Shown: positions 7,347 through 16,361, counted from the first letter of the stretch. The stretch is DNA of 45,513 nucleotides from CAMEON01 sp045531965 (GCA_045531965.1 JAZSFA010000009.1:1-45513); one strand, 5' to 3'. Notes: generated by a model from the sequence alone, not told the origin. Numbers and translations: made by a program.

Positions 7347-8516
7347 ATGAATTGTATGGACGAAACAAGGAAGAACAGTATCCATATCGAGTCTGCCGTC
7401 AAGGTAGAGGCGGCGGATGAATGGAGCAGACTTTTTGAAAGATACGATGTGACCGAAACCGCGTGGATCGGTGCCGACGGGATCTTCTCCTTTGCGCTGG
7501 ACGGAAACGACGCCTTTGCCAGCGCTACCGACCGCACCAAGACCTTTTTCATTTTCAGCGATACCCTGTTCGGCACTACGAGCAAGGACGGAAGAAAAGC
7601 GGTACGGGAGGCTATGCCCAACCATACCTCCGCGATCCTTGAGGGAAACAAGCCCAATGCCGCCAGGCGCAGATTTGTCTGGGGCAAGGGCGGTAGTTGC
7701 CCCCTTGACCTGCAGGATCTCGATGATAATGATAAGAAAAATCTTGTGGGTAAGGTGAAATGGTTCACGGACGGTCTTGTGCTGGGGGACAAGCTGTATC
7801 TGTTCTGCTATACCCCCATCGGACTCGCCAATGACAGGGTGGACATGGCCGTATTCCCCATCGTAGAGGGCAACGCTGATTATGTGCATTACACCCTCAT
7901 CGAACCCATACCTCAGTTGTGTATGCTGACCCCAAAGGGTGAGCTGGCCATTGACTACGGATACGCCGTCCACGCAAATACCCAAGAAGCAGGAGCGCCC
8001 GACCCTGACGGGTATATCTACATCTACGGCGGCGGTCGCGATTACAGAGGTTACGTTTCCCGCATCAAGGCAGAGGATTTTCCCGATTTTTCCAAGCTGA
8101 GGTACTATGACGGAAGCGGCTGGAGCGCAAATATTGCCGATTCCGCCGCCGTGATCCGGGGCATATCCCGCGAATACAGTGTGACGCCCATTCCCGTAGG
8201 TCCAAAGGCCGGGAAATACATCGCCATATTTATGGATGAGTGTGTTTCCGGTGATATTGCCTATGCCATCGCCGACACGCCCTACGGCCCCTTTGGCGAG
8301 GCCGTCCGTTTCTACCGCGTCCCCGAGGCGGGTGAGAAGGTATTGGATTCGGAAGGCAAGGAGGATACGGTATTTACGTATAACGCCAAGGCACATCCCC
8401 ACCTGTCGGAGGGAAGCCGTTTACTGATCAGCTATAATACGAATGTGTGGAACGGCGACAACACCCCCTACTGCTATCACCCGAGATTCATTTGGCTTGA
8501 CCTAAAAACGATTTGA
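7347..8516 (+). CDS. Five-bladed beta-propeller protein, DUF4185/DUF5005-like (GH43/GH32-like fold)
   Basis: A 389-residue protein without a signal peptide. Sequence features fit the five-bladed propeller fold of GH43/GH32/DUF4185-type proteins: an early blade GADGIFSFAL then TFFIFSDTLFG, a middle segment KWFTDGLVLGDKLYLFCY, a Gly/Tyr-rich YIYIYGGG, and a closing LLISYNTNVW then HPRFIWLDL. Acidic residues on the blade edges (D in ADGIF, D in FSDT, D/E in IFMDECVS) are candidate active-site groups, but the substrate is unknown. Members of this group often accompany carbohydrate-degrading genes, and here an operon for fucosylated glycans follows 0.55 kb downstream. The ATG at 7347 is used because of the unusual hairpin-spaced ribosome site; ATG 7356 is an alternative. 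It ends before a very strong palindromic terminator. Confidence 0.72.
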   Translation: MNCMDETRKNSIHIESAVKVEAADEWSRLFERYDVTETAWIGADGIFSFALDGNDAFASATDRTKTFFIFSDTLFGTTSKDGRKAVREAMPNHTSAILEGNKPNAARRRFVWGKGGSCPLDLQDLDDNDKKNLVGKVKWFTDGLVLGDKLYLFCYTPIGLANDRVDMAVFPIVEGNADYVHYTLIEPIPQLCMLTPKGELAIDYGYAVHANTQEAGAPDPDGYIYIYGGGRDYRGYVSRIKAEDFPDFSKLRYYDGSGWSANIADSAAVIRGISREYSVTPIPVGPKAGKYIAIFMDECVSGDIAYAIADTPYGPFGEAVRFYRVPEAGEKVLDSEGKEDTVFTYNAKAHPHLSEGSRLLISYNTNVWNGDNTPYCYHPRFIWLDLKTI

Positions 8517-8626
8517 GCTGTGCGGCCGTCTCATGGGATATCTCCCGCCTCCATATGATCGAGCGAAAGCACATACGGATTCCTTGGGAGCTACAAGGTT
8601 GTTCAACATATTCAAGTCATGGCTCA

Positions 8627-8670
8627 CAAAATCAAAAAAGCACTGCATTTGCAGTGCTTTTTTGATTTTG
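8627..8670. terminator. Perfect 20-bp-arm bidirectional terminator
   Basis: Arms 8627-8646 and 8651-8670 are perfectly complementary around a 4-base loop (ATTT). A GC-rich core (GCACTGC/GCAGTGC) is flanked by A6 and T6, so it can terminate transcription from both directions. It lies 110 bases after the propeller gene. Confidence 0.88.
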
Positions 8671-8986
8671 TCGCCTCGACAAGATCGGCATAGCGTTCAA
8701 AGCACGATTCATCATCACCCATTTGCTGAGTTAATTCGATAATTTCGTCAAAATGACCTTTATTCACGTTATCAACGTAAATTTTGTCTTCATCATGCTT
8801 TATTATATCACAATTATTTGAATATATCAATTTTTTCTTGAAATTCGATCAAATATCTCAGTAAGCAAGGATATTGCCGCAATCAAAGGCTTTTATTTAC
8901 GATCTGCGGTTTGTTCTACTTTTCAATATAACAAATTCCCCAACGTCCAAAAGTCAAAAATTGCTTATTCTTTGTCATGAATTCAT

Positions 8987-9015
8987 TTGAAAATAACGAC
9001 TCTTTCTGATATAAT
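8987..9015 (+). promoter_or_regulatory. Promoter of the glycan-degradation operon
   Basis: TTGAAA (8987-8992), 17 bases, TATAAT (9010-9015). The leader to the GTG start at 9072 is about 50 bases. This is the only promoter seen for the four-gene run to 15980. Confidence 0.75.
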
Positions 9016-9071
9016 GGTTAAAAAAGAGCTGAGTTTTTTTCAAAACCACAAGGAAAGAGAGGTTTATCACC

Positions 9072-11606
9072 GTGATAAAACGCTATGCCCCCATACGCCT
9101 TGGTCTTTGGCTATCCCTGACGCTCTGCCTGCTTCTTGGTCTTGGCTTGCTGATTGGATGTAATCCCAATACAACAGACAAGGAAACCAATCCCACGTCC
9201 GAAACCGTCGGTGCGCCCACGGAAGAACCAGCGCAAAATGAAACCGCCCCCCTTGAAACGCCCACGGAAGAGACCACGGATCCCGTAACCGAAGTACCCA
9301 CAGAGCCCGAGACCCGTTGGGAGGTGGACACCGGTAAGTTCAACGACGGTATCGTGGATTATGAAAAAGAGGAAGTAACCGAGATCAGCGCTGCTTATCC
9401 CGACGGTAAAATCGGTCAGCTTATGAAGCCCGGCGATACGGGGGTGCTGAACACCTTCCATGCGGATTTCGAGGACAACGATCCTACCTGTGGCGGTGGG
9501 GCCTCCTTCCGCCAGCCCGGCTCTCTCTCGGCAACCCTGCCGGGAAACGTCGATTGCCGCGACGGTGTGCTTTACGTTCCCTTCGATGCCAATTCCTCAA
9601 CCCTGATCGGCGCGGATTGGAACACTTGGTCACCGAATGTTTCTTCTTCCGTAAAAGATTACAAGCAAGCCCAGCTCTCGATGGACTGGACCATTGTATC
9701 TGTAGGTGACGGCGCATGGCTGAACCCCATTTGGGGCTGTTATGTCAGCAACTACGCCGGTAAGATCCCCGATGGCCCCGGCGACGGTCTGTGGATCTCC
9801 TTTAATGCCGCAGGCAGCCGTATTCAGATCTATCACCCCGACGAGGCGTGCTGGCCTGCTGCCTGGGCTTCGGTTCCTCTGGAGAAAGGGATGCTTTCGG
9901 GCAAGCACCATGTGGATATTCTCACATCAAGTAACTACTCCACCTATATTTATGTGACACCCGAAGGTACAGACACTGCACGACTGGTCTGTACAATTCG
10001 ATTTGACGATGGCAAAATTCGTGTATTTAATGAAGCTAATGAAATAATCGACGAGTCTGCTTGCACCTTGAATTCCTTGCAGGGCTCGCATTTCTCATTA
10101 TTTCCCCATGGAGGAGGCGGTGCTATGATCGACAATCTGGATCTTTATACGGCCGTCAAGGGAGAGACCTTGACCCACACGACTGTGACCGCAACCCCCA
10201 CAGAGGGCAACCGCCTCGGTCTGGATATTACCAATAAGACCGACCTTGTTTCCATTTGCTATTCCATCTGGTTTGACGCGATCCTGGGTAAGTCCGGTGG
10301 TACGGTAGATAGCTGGTACAACGTCTCCGAGGTTTTGGCAGGCAATCAGAATTGGGGACCCTCTCCCCAGTTCCACTATTGGGCAAAGCCTGCCCTTGGT
10401 TACTACGCCAGCTCCAATACAGAGGTCATCCGCACCCACATGACCCAACTTTACACCGCAGGGGTGGATTTCATCATCGTTGACCTGACCAACGCCCACG
10501 ACGGTTATCTGGATACCGCCGATTGGACCAATTTCATTCAAAAGCCCATGGACGCGTTGCTCGGTACCATCATGGAGATGCGTGCGGAAGGCTTGGGCAC
10601 CCCCTACGTTGTACTTTGGGTCGGGGATTGGGTCGGCGAAAGCAAGGGTCCCCTGTATCAAAAGCTGTACGACGAATATTACGCGCAGGAGCAGTGGGAG
10701 GATTGCTTCGTCTACTGGGACGGCAAGCCGCTTTTGCTGACTGCCTATACGCAACCCGAGGATTTCCCCCTCAAGGATAAAGATCTCTTTACCGTTCGTT
10801 CCATGTGGAATTACCTCAGCAAGTCCCGCCCCGAAGGTCAATGGAGCTACATGGCCAGAAGCAACTACAAGCAATATGCCATCGGTCCTGACGGCACTCC
10901 CGAGCAGATGAACATTGCCACCGCGGCCTTCCGCCATTACATGACTTGGGCAGACACGGCAGACGGTCGCCAAGGCGGTCTGTTTTGGCATGCTCAATGG
11001 CTCTCCGCTTTCGAGATCCGTCCCAAGATCATCACGCTATCCTGGTGGAACGAGTGGACGGCACAGCGCTTGCAGCTTGAAAGCGGAGAATATGTCTTTG
11101 TTGATAACTATAATCAGGAATACAGCCGTGACATTGAGCCCATGGAGGGCGGTCATGGCGATCAATATTACAAGTGGATGATCCAGTATATTGCCGCCTA
11201 CAAGAACCACGAAGAATGCCCCGTTCTCGTGGAGAAGGGCTATGAGGATCAAGCCTCGGAGTTCGTTGAGAATTTCCGTCACAATTCTCTGGTCAAAGCG
11301 ACCTTTGACCTTGCTGAGCATGGCGGCTGTCCCGGCAAGCTGATCCTGATGAACTGCGCCGCGTGCGGCGAGGCCAAAGAGGTCTACGATTTTGAGATCA
11401 GCTGTCCCGTTAATCTGAACGATCAATCCAACGTACAAGTTTACACAGATGATGATGACCTGGTGCATTATCTGCAAAAGGTTACCTGTCCTGAGTGCGG
11501 CATCCGATTGGAGATTGATCTGTGGAATGATGCCGAGGATAATGCCCACCGGATCACCCACGTCTATGACTGTGACGGCGCACAACTCTTGGAGGTGATC
11601 GAATAA
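9072..11606 (+). CDS. Surface lipoprotein with lectin-like and GH99/GH71-like TIM-barrel domains
   Basis: An 844-residue lipoprotein starting at GTG, with AGAGAGG about 9 bases before. The signal ends in a lipobox LIGC (Cys about residue 30). A Thr/Glu/Pro-rich tether follows (to about 85). Residues about 120-365 are a beta-sandwich (laminin G/concanavalin-like) domain. Residues about 380-680 look like a TIM barrel of the GH99/GH71 kind: YSIWFDAILG, HYWAKPALGYY, GVDFIIVDLTN, YVVLWVGDW, and SWWNEWTAQR, the last a typical position for a catalytic Glu in these barrels. The C-terminal 120 residues hold C-x2-C pairs (NCAACG, TCPECG) of zinc-ribbon type. GH99-type enzymes cut alpha-mannosidic linkages, but the assignment is by fold pattern only. 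It is the first gene of an operon with a GH95 fucosidase. Confidence 0.7.
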   Translation: MIKRYAPIRLGLWLSLTLCLLLGLGLLIGCNPNTTDKETNPTSETVGAPTEEPAQNETAPLETPTEETTDPVTEVPTEPETRWEVDTGKFNDGIVDYEKEEVTEISAAYPDGKIGQLMKPGDTGVLNTFHADFEDNDPTCGGGASFRQPGSLSATLPGNVDCRDGVLYVPFDANSSTLIGADWNTWSPNVSSSVKDYKQAQLSMDWTIVSVGDGAWLNPIWGCYVSNYAGKIPDGPGDGLWISFNAAGSRIQIYHPDEACWPAAWASVPLEKGMLSGKHHVDILTSSNYSTYIYVTPEGTDTARLVCTIRFDDGKIRVFNEANEIIDESACTLNSLQGSHFSLFPHGGGGAMIDNLDLYTAVKGETLTHTTVTATPTEGNRLGLDITNKTDLVSICYSIWFDAILGKSGGTVDSWYNVSEVLAGNQNWGPSPQFHYWAKPALGYYASSNTEVIRTHMTQLYTAGVDFIIVDLTNAHDGYLDTADWTNFIQKPMDALLGTIMEMRAEGLGTPYVVLWVGDWVGESKGPLYQKLYDEYYAQEQWEDCFVYWDGKPLLLTAYTQPEDFPLKDKDLFTVRSMWNYLSKSRPEGQWSYMARSNYKQYAIGPDGTPEQMNIATAAFRHYMTWADTADGRQGGLFWHAQWLSAFEIRPKIITLSWWNEWTAQRLQLESGEYVFVDNYNQEYSRDIEPMEGGHGDQYYKWMIQYIAAYKNHEECPVLVEKGYEDQASEFVENFRHNSLVKATFDLAEHGGCPGKLILMNCAACGEAKEVYDFEISCPVNLNDQSNVQVYTDDDDLVHYLQKVTCPECGIRLEIDLWNDAEDNAHRITHVYDCDGAQLLEVIE

Positions 11607-11611
11607 AGCGT

Positions 11612-13825
11612 ATGAACAGACATATCTATACTTTAAAGAAGCCTGCAGGATGGCACAAGGAGCTTTGGCGGGAGGCGTTGCCCCTCGGCAACGGTCTGAC
11701 AGGTGTTCTGATCCCCGGGGCTGTCGGCAAGGAGCAGATCACCTTCAACCGTCACGATCTGTGGGAAGGGGGCTTCGATCGTGCGATCCCCGACGTTACC
11801 CATACGATCAAGTCTATGCGAGAAGCATTGGATCGAGGTGATTACGCATCTGCCAACGCGGAAAATTTACCGCACGCCTTGAGAGATGCGGGGTATGGTA
11901 CCCCCATTGACTGTCCGCACCCCTTGGGATGGTTGGAAATGACGTTTACACCGTCTGCGGCTTTCAAGCACTACCGCCGCGGCGTGAATATGCAGACGGG
12001 AGAGGTCTTCGTTGAGTTTACGATCAACGGCTGTCACTTCCGCCGTGAGGCCTTTGTTTCCCGCGCCGCTGACGTAACGGTCATGCGGATGAGAGCTGAC
12101 ATGCCTTTTACAGCCACCTATGATTTTCGGTTATACAATGCTGTAGCCGAATGCGTCACCAACGAATATAGTCTATATCGTACTTCGGCAGATCGCTACA
12201 CCGAGGTCAAGGTAGAATTTGCAGGCGATGTTTCGACAACCGTGAGCAATCATGCCTTGACGGTCACAGGCATGGACTACATGATCCTGATCCGTTGCGC
12301 TTCTAACGGCTCTGATTGCTCGCAGGATGCGGTTTTGGGAAAGACCTACGAGGAGCTGTTGCGAGCGCATGTCGCTCTCCACAAGCCTCTCTACGACAGC
12401 GTGACCTTGGAGCTTGCCGATGATGAGGCCTTCACAGCTACCAACGAGCAGATGCTTGACGAGGCCTACGACGGCGAAGCCTCTCCCGCACTTTTGGAAC
12501 GGCTCTGGCGGTTTGGACGCTATCTGTTCATCTCAGCCGCCTCCGAAAGAGGAAATCCCGTTCCCCTGTACGGCTTGTGGCATGGGGACCATCATCTGGC
12601 CTGGAGCCAGTACGTGGCCAACGAAAACGTAGAGATCACCTACTGGCATACCATGGCAGGAGGTCTGTCCTACGCCATCCCCCCTTTGCTTCGCTATTAT
12701 GCAGCCAAGATGGAAAAGCTTCGTGAATGCGCCAAGCAGATGTTTGGGACGCGAGGCATTTGGATATCGGCCTATACCACGCCCCACGCTTCCGGTCCCG
12801 GCGTTCCCGTTGCGGTCATTGTCAACTGGATCAGCTGTGCGGGATGGCTTTGCCGACACTTTTGGGAATACTATCTCTACACCCGAGACGAAACCCTCCT
12901 GCGAGAGGTTATTCTTCCCTTCATGTACGAGGCCGCTATGTTCTATCGGGATTATGCGGTAGAGGACGGTGAGTACATCCGTCTGTATCCGTCGGTCTCC
13001 CCTGAAAATACCCCAAAAGGTCATGCGGGGGTGGTGGCGCAGAACGCCACTATGGACTTTGCCATACTCAAGGAGCTTTTGACCCATCTGCTTTGCGGTA
13101 TGGAGATCACGGGAATGTATGCCCACGAGGAAACCGCCTTCCGTAAGCTCCTTGCCAAGATTCCGCCCTACATGATCAATGAGGACGGTGCGATCAAGGA
13201 GTGGATGCACCCCGACATTCAGGATAACTACCATCATCGTCATTTATCCCACATATACCCCGTGTTCCCCGGTAGTGAGGTGACGGCACACGGTCAGCCT
13301 GCGCTGTTTGAAGCCTTTAAGCAGGCAGTCAGGCTGAGGGAGCTGGGGGCTCAATCAGGTTGGTCTCTCGCCCACATGGCGAATATTTACGCGCGCATGG
13401 GAGATGCGGAAAAATCCGTGGAGTGCTTGGACGTAATGACCAAAAGCGTAATCATGAATTCTCTCATGACGACCCACAATGACTGGAGAAGGATGGGTGT
13501 CACACTGGAATGGGACGGAGATGCCTTCGTTCAGCTTGACGCCGCCTTCGGTATGGTCAACGCCCTCCAAGAAATGCTTTTCTGCTATCAGAAGGATGCG
13601 CTTTCCATTCTTCCCGCCTTGCCTGCACGCCTGACTCACGGCTCTGTTTGCGGCTTGGTATTTCCCGAGGGGACGGTGGATATTGACTGGAACGAACAAG
13701 GCTCTGTGCGGATAACGGTCACGGCGCACCGGGCGGTTGACACGAGCCTTTTGCTCTACGGGGTTGAACGGTGTCGGCTCAAACTTGAGGTCGGAGAAAA
13801 GAAGACAATAGACCTCTCGGTCTGA
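11612..13825 (+). CDS. GH95-family alpha-L-fucosidase/galactosidase, cytosolic
   Basis: A 737-residue enzyme with the GH95 architecture: an N-terminal beta-sandwich (WREALPLGNGLTGVLIPG, FNRHDLWEGG), then an (alpha/alpha)6 barrel. Signature segments include PLYGLWHG, ENVEITYWHT, SVSPEN, NYHHRHLSHIYPVFPG (about residue 538; the RHLSHLY motif of the family) and QLDAAFG (about residue 641, equivalent to the catalytic-Asp Q-(I/L)-D-x-N/A-F-G). GH95 enzymes hydrolyse alpha-1,2-linked L-fucose by inversion. There is no signal peptide, so the substrate must be imported. A near-perfect ribosome site GGAGGTGATC (11591-11600) lies inside the end of the previous gene, 5 bases before that gene's stop, implying coupling. 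FucU follows 34 bases downstream, supporting a fucose role. Confidence 0.88.
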   Translation: MNRHIYTLKKPAGWHKELWREALPLGNGLTGVLIPGAVGKEQITFNRHDLWEGGFDRAIPDVTHTIKSMREALDRGDYASANAENLPHALRDAGYGTPIDCPHPLGWLEMTFTPSAAFKHYRRGVNMQTGEVFVEFTINGCHFRREAFVSRAADVTVMRMRADMPFTATYDFRLYNAVAECVTNEYSLYRTSADRYTEVKVEFAGDVSTTVSNHALTVTGMDYMILIRCASNGSDCSQDAVLGKTYEELLRAHVALHKPLYDSVTLELADDEAFTATNEQMLDEAYDGEASPALLERLWRFGRYLFISAASERGNPVPLYGLWHGDHHLAWSQYVANENVEITYWHTMAGGLSYAIPPLLRYYAAKMEKLRECAKQMFGTRGIWISAYTTPHASGPGVPVAVIVNWISCAGWLCRHFWEYYLYTRDETLLREVILPFMYEAAMFYRDYAVEDGEYIRLYPSVSPENTPKGHAGVVAQNATMDFAILKELLTHLLCGMEITGMYAHEETAFRKLLAKIPPYMINEDGAIKEWMHPDIQDNYHHRHLSHIYPVFPGSEVTAHGQPALFEAFKQAVRLRELGAQSGWSLAHMANIYARMGDAEKSVECLDVMTKSVIMNSLMTTHNDWRRMGVTLEWDGDAFVQLDAAFGMVNALQEMLFCYQKDALSILPALPARLTHGSVCGLVFPEGTVDIDWNEQGSVRITVTAHRAVDTSLLLYGVERCRLKLEVGEKKTIDLSV

Positions 13826-13859
13826 ATCAATCCGAAAATATGCTTATGAGGAGTTAAAT

Positions 13860-14297
13860 ATGTTGAAGAACATTCCACCCATTCTGTCACCTGAAATGTT
13901 AAAAGTTTTATGCGAAATGGGTCATGGAGACCGTCTGGTGATCGCAGATGCCAATTTTCCCGCCGCGAGTGTCGGGAAAAATGCTATCGTGCTTCGCGCA
14001 GACGGTCACGGTGCGGTAGAAATACTGGAAGCCATCCTAACCCTGCTCCCCTTAGACAAATATGTGGAGCATGCAGTCACATTGATGCAAGTCACCCCGG
14101 GTGACTCGGTTGAAACTCCCATTTGGGATGAGTATAAAGCAAAGGTGGCTCAATTTGACGAAAGAGGCGCCAATACTGTTTGTGAGATAGAACGCCAGAC
14201 GTTCTACGAACAGTCAAGGAACGCATATGCAATAATTGCAACCGGAGAAAAAAAGCTTTATGCTAATATCATCCTGCAAAAAGGTGTGCTATCATAA
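13860..14297 (+). CDS. fucU: L-fucose mutarotase (RbsD/FucU family)
   Basis: A 145-residue protein covering the full length of the RbsD/FucU family. FucU interconverts the alpha and beta anomers of L-fucose. The N-terminus MLKNIPPILSPEMLKVLCEM, then GHGD (His 22) and IADANFPA, and the C-terminus RNAYAIIATGE, then YANIILQKGV, are the FucU-type signatures; the RbsD subgroup differs in these positions. GAGGAG lies 6 bases before the ATG. It sits between the GH95 enzyme and an anchored surface protein. The next steps of fucose use (isomerase, kinase, aldolase) are not in the window. The fucosidase releases fucose in one anomeric form, so an adjacent mutarotase makes direct metabolic sense. Confidence 0.92.
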   Translation: MLKNIPPILSPEMLKVLCEMGHGDRLVIADANFPAASVGKNAIVLRADGHGAVEILEAILTLLPLDKYVEHAVTLMQVTPGDSVETPIWDEYKAKVAQFDERGANTVCEIERQTFYEQSRNAYAIIATGEKKLYANIILQKGVLS

Positions 14298-14348
14298 CGC
14301 ACGGCAGGCAAATTTTCTTACCGAAATTATTTTAAAGGAGTATATACT

Positions 14349-15980
14349 ATGAAAAAAGCACTTTCACTCATCATGATCATGTTGATGATCGTTTCGACCA
14401 TGCCTGTGATGGTAAATCAATCTTTTGCTGCCGAAGTGGACGGCGATTGGACCACCTATCGCGCCTCTGACGGCTATAATCCTCCGCCCGAGGGAGAAGA
14501 CCCGTCCTACACCCCTGCCCCCGGTTACGAGTATACGGATGACGGTTTTCATATGATCTCCCCCGATTATACCAACTGCCCTACCTACGGTACCGCTCAG
14601 ACCAAGGATCCCGTGGATCTGGATGACGGTGTTTATATGGAGGTCCGCGTGGACAATTTCACCTACGGCGGCGAGGATGGGAAGGCAGATAACTGGATCT
14701 CCTTCAGCATTTGGAATCAGCAAAGCCTGGCTCAGGGTCACACCTCGGGTTACGGTCAAGGTTGGTTCAGCTTGAACCGCTTCAGCAACGGCACATCTGC
14801 TGCCGGCGCGATCGCTCAAAGCTTTATTTCGGGTGAGCCCTCGACCATGACCCTGGTTTCACAGCCCCAAATTGATCCCAAGCTGGATGAAAACGGCAAA
14901 GAGATCTTCACGTTTTCGATTACGAAGAGCGAAGACAACTACATCATCAGCATTTGCGACGTTGTCGTCAGCTCCCCTGCCGTGACCCAGCATCTGAAAT
15001 CGCTGAATGAGCACGGCGAGTTCTATGTGGGCGTATCCTTCTGCTCCAGCCAGACAAACGGCGTTGTTGAGGCGACCATTCTGAAATACGGTACCTCCAA
15101 GGAGGATGCTACTACCCCCATTGGCTCGGATTCGAAGGCTCCGGAAGCCAATCCCGTTGTAATCGCAGAGCTGGCAGATTCCTCTACTATTGAAACAGGC
15201 AAGCCTTGCTTACTCTTTGATGCAAACGGTTCATCCTGGAGCGGAGCGCTGGGCGTGCAAGGCATGACCATGGACGCTCTGGGTAACGGTGCTTTCCGCA
15301 TCTCTCCCACCGAAGCTACAGGCTTCCACACATGGAACATCAGAAAAACCCTCTCTTATCAGGCAAAGGATTTTCCCGTCGTGGCATTTTTGATTGAAGA
15401 TCCCAATGCGATCGTCGAAAAAGGTGAGTTGCAGTATTCCGCAGGACAATACGTCATGGCCGATGGTGTTCACAAAGTTCCTTTTAACGTATGGGACGAA
15501 GGAAATCGCTCCTACGGCGATAGCGGCTGGATGCTGATCGTATTGGATATGCAAAAGCTTCTGGACGAGGAAACCTATGCAGACGCATGGGTAGACCGCA
15601 TCAACAGCCTGCGATTCGATTATCTGGAGATGTTTTTGGATACCGATGCAGAAAACAACACGTTCAACTTCCATTGGGCAGGCGTTTTCCGCTCCGCTGA
15701 GGAGGCATATGCGTACAGCGACGCATACGTAGTCGCACTGGATCCCGATTTAGTCCCCAACACCGAGGCACCTACCGAGGAACCTACGGAAGCTCCCACG
15801 GAAGCCACCTCGGAGACACTGACTGAAGATACTACCCCCTCCGTCGGAGAAGTTACCCATGCGGAACAGAACGAAAGTGATAGCAAGCAAGATGAGACGG
15901 GCTGTTCTTCCGCTGTAGGCTCAGTCACTGTATTGTTTGCAGCGATCGCCGCTGTTATCGCTCTTAAAAAGAAAGACTGA
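14349..15980 (+). CDS. Anchored two-domain beta-sandwich surface protein
   Basis: A 543-residue exported protein. The signal is lysine-led, hydrophobic and Met-rich, ending near SFAA. Residues about 40-245 form one beta-sandwich (laminin G/lectin-like), similar in style to the N-terminal domain of the lipoprotein at 9072. Residues about 275-455 form a second sandwich with W-M-L-I-V-L-D-M, R-I-N-S-L-R-F-D-Y and W-A-G-V-F segments. These resemble the C-terminal sandwich of the CHAP protein (2608-4614), where the matching parts are YVVFDM, LQSLRIDY and QGVYF. A TEAPTEEPTEAPTEA linker follows. The C-terminal D-E-T-G-C-S-S, hydrophobic stretch and KKKD form the Cys-type anchor. AAAGGAG precedes the start. 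No catalytic domain is visible, so glycan binding is the likely role, by inference from the operon. Confidence 0.8.
   Translation: MKKALSLIMIMLMIVSTMPVMVNQSFAAEVDGDWTTYRASDGYNPPPEGEDPSYTPAPGYEYTDDGFHMISPDYTNCPTYGTAQTKDPVDLDDGVYMEVRVDNFTYGGEDGKADNWISFSIWNQQSLAQGHTSGYGQGWFSLNRFSNGTSAAGAIAQSFISGEPSTMTLVSQPQIDPKLDENGKEIFTFSITKSEDNYIISICDVVVSSPAVTQHLKSLNEHGEFYVGVSFCSSQTNGVVEATILKYGTSKEDATTPIGSDSKAPEANPVVIAELADSSTIETGKPCLLFDANGSSWSGALGVQGMTMDALGNGAFRISPTEATGFHTWNIRKTLSYQAKDFPVVAFLIEDPNAIVEKGELQYSAGQYVMADGVHKVPFNVWDEGNRSYGDSGWMLIVLDMQKLLDEETYADAWVDRINSLRFDYLEMFLDTDAENNTFNFHWAGVFRSAEEAYAYSDAYVVALDPDLVPNTEAPTEEPTEAPTEATSETLTEDTTPSVGEVTHAEQNESDSKQDETGCSSAVGSVTVLFAAIAAVIALKKKD
15894..15977 (+). other. 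C-terminal Cys-type anchor signal, copy 2
   Basis: Acidic-Glu-Thr-Gly-Cys-Ser-Ser, about 20 hydrophobic residues, then KKKD at the very C-terminus. The Cys codon is 15903-15905. The layout is the same as in the proteins ending at 4614 and 26873. Confidence 0.65.
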
Positions 15981-16043
15981 CGGGCATCTCGAACATAAAT
16001 GTATTGTGCAAAATACATATTCGATTTGACTTGAAGAAATCAT

Positions 16044-16083
16044 CAAAACAAAAAGGAGCACTTAAGTGCTCCTTTTTGTTTTG
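16044..16083. terminator. Bidirectional terminator between convergent operons
   Basis: A perfect palindrome with 20-bp arms and no unpaired centre (16044-16063 / 16064-16083). AAAAAGGAGCACTT is mirrored by its complement, with T-runs outward on both strands. It separates the plus-strand operon (ending 15980) from the minus-strand one (ending 16362). Confidence 0.9.
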
Positions 16084-16361
16084 CTAATCCGACAAGATCA
16101 CCCAGCGTATGGCTCTCTCGTACGCATGGGTTCGCATTTTGCGAGCTTGCCCAATGGGATCTCGGTCACGGTCGACTCAAGGCAAATGATTCGCGCAACG
16201 AAAATCCCGTAGAATTGGTATAGCCATCGATTTACCAACTTCAAATTCGCAAGGCTTTGAAAGTTTGCGAAAAAGGCAGACGACCATTTCACGTATCGGT
16301 GTAAGCGGGGATGATTCCTGTACAGAATGCACCAGCCGTACTTCCCTCGCGTCAGGTTTCG
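16084..16361. other. Intergenic stretch with no supported gene
   Basis: A minus-strand frame (16098-16292) gives a 64-codon peptide including ESTVTEIPLGKLAKCEPM. It lacks a ribosome site and a recognisable family. The region may carry a remnant or repeat, but nothing more can be supported. Confidence 0.3.

Larger units (their letters stand above)
8517..9071. other. Intergenic stretch with terminator and a doubtful minus-strand ORF
   Basis: Apart from the palindromic terminator and the promoter at 8987-9015, this region is AT-rich. A minus-strand reading frame (8624-8830) encodes a plausible acidic segment (GHFDEIIELTQQMGDDES) but then runs through the terminator arm. It has only GTG/TTG starts and no ribosome site. 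TATAAT on the minus strand near 8806 lies within it. I treat it as a gene remnant or as non-coding. Confidence 0.4.

Noticed and set aside
16098..16292. 64-codon minus-strand frame
   Set aside because: It has no ribosome site and no recognisable family; kept only as a possible remnant.
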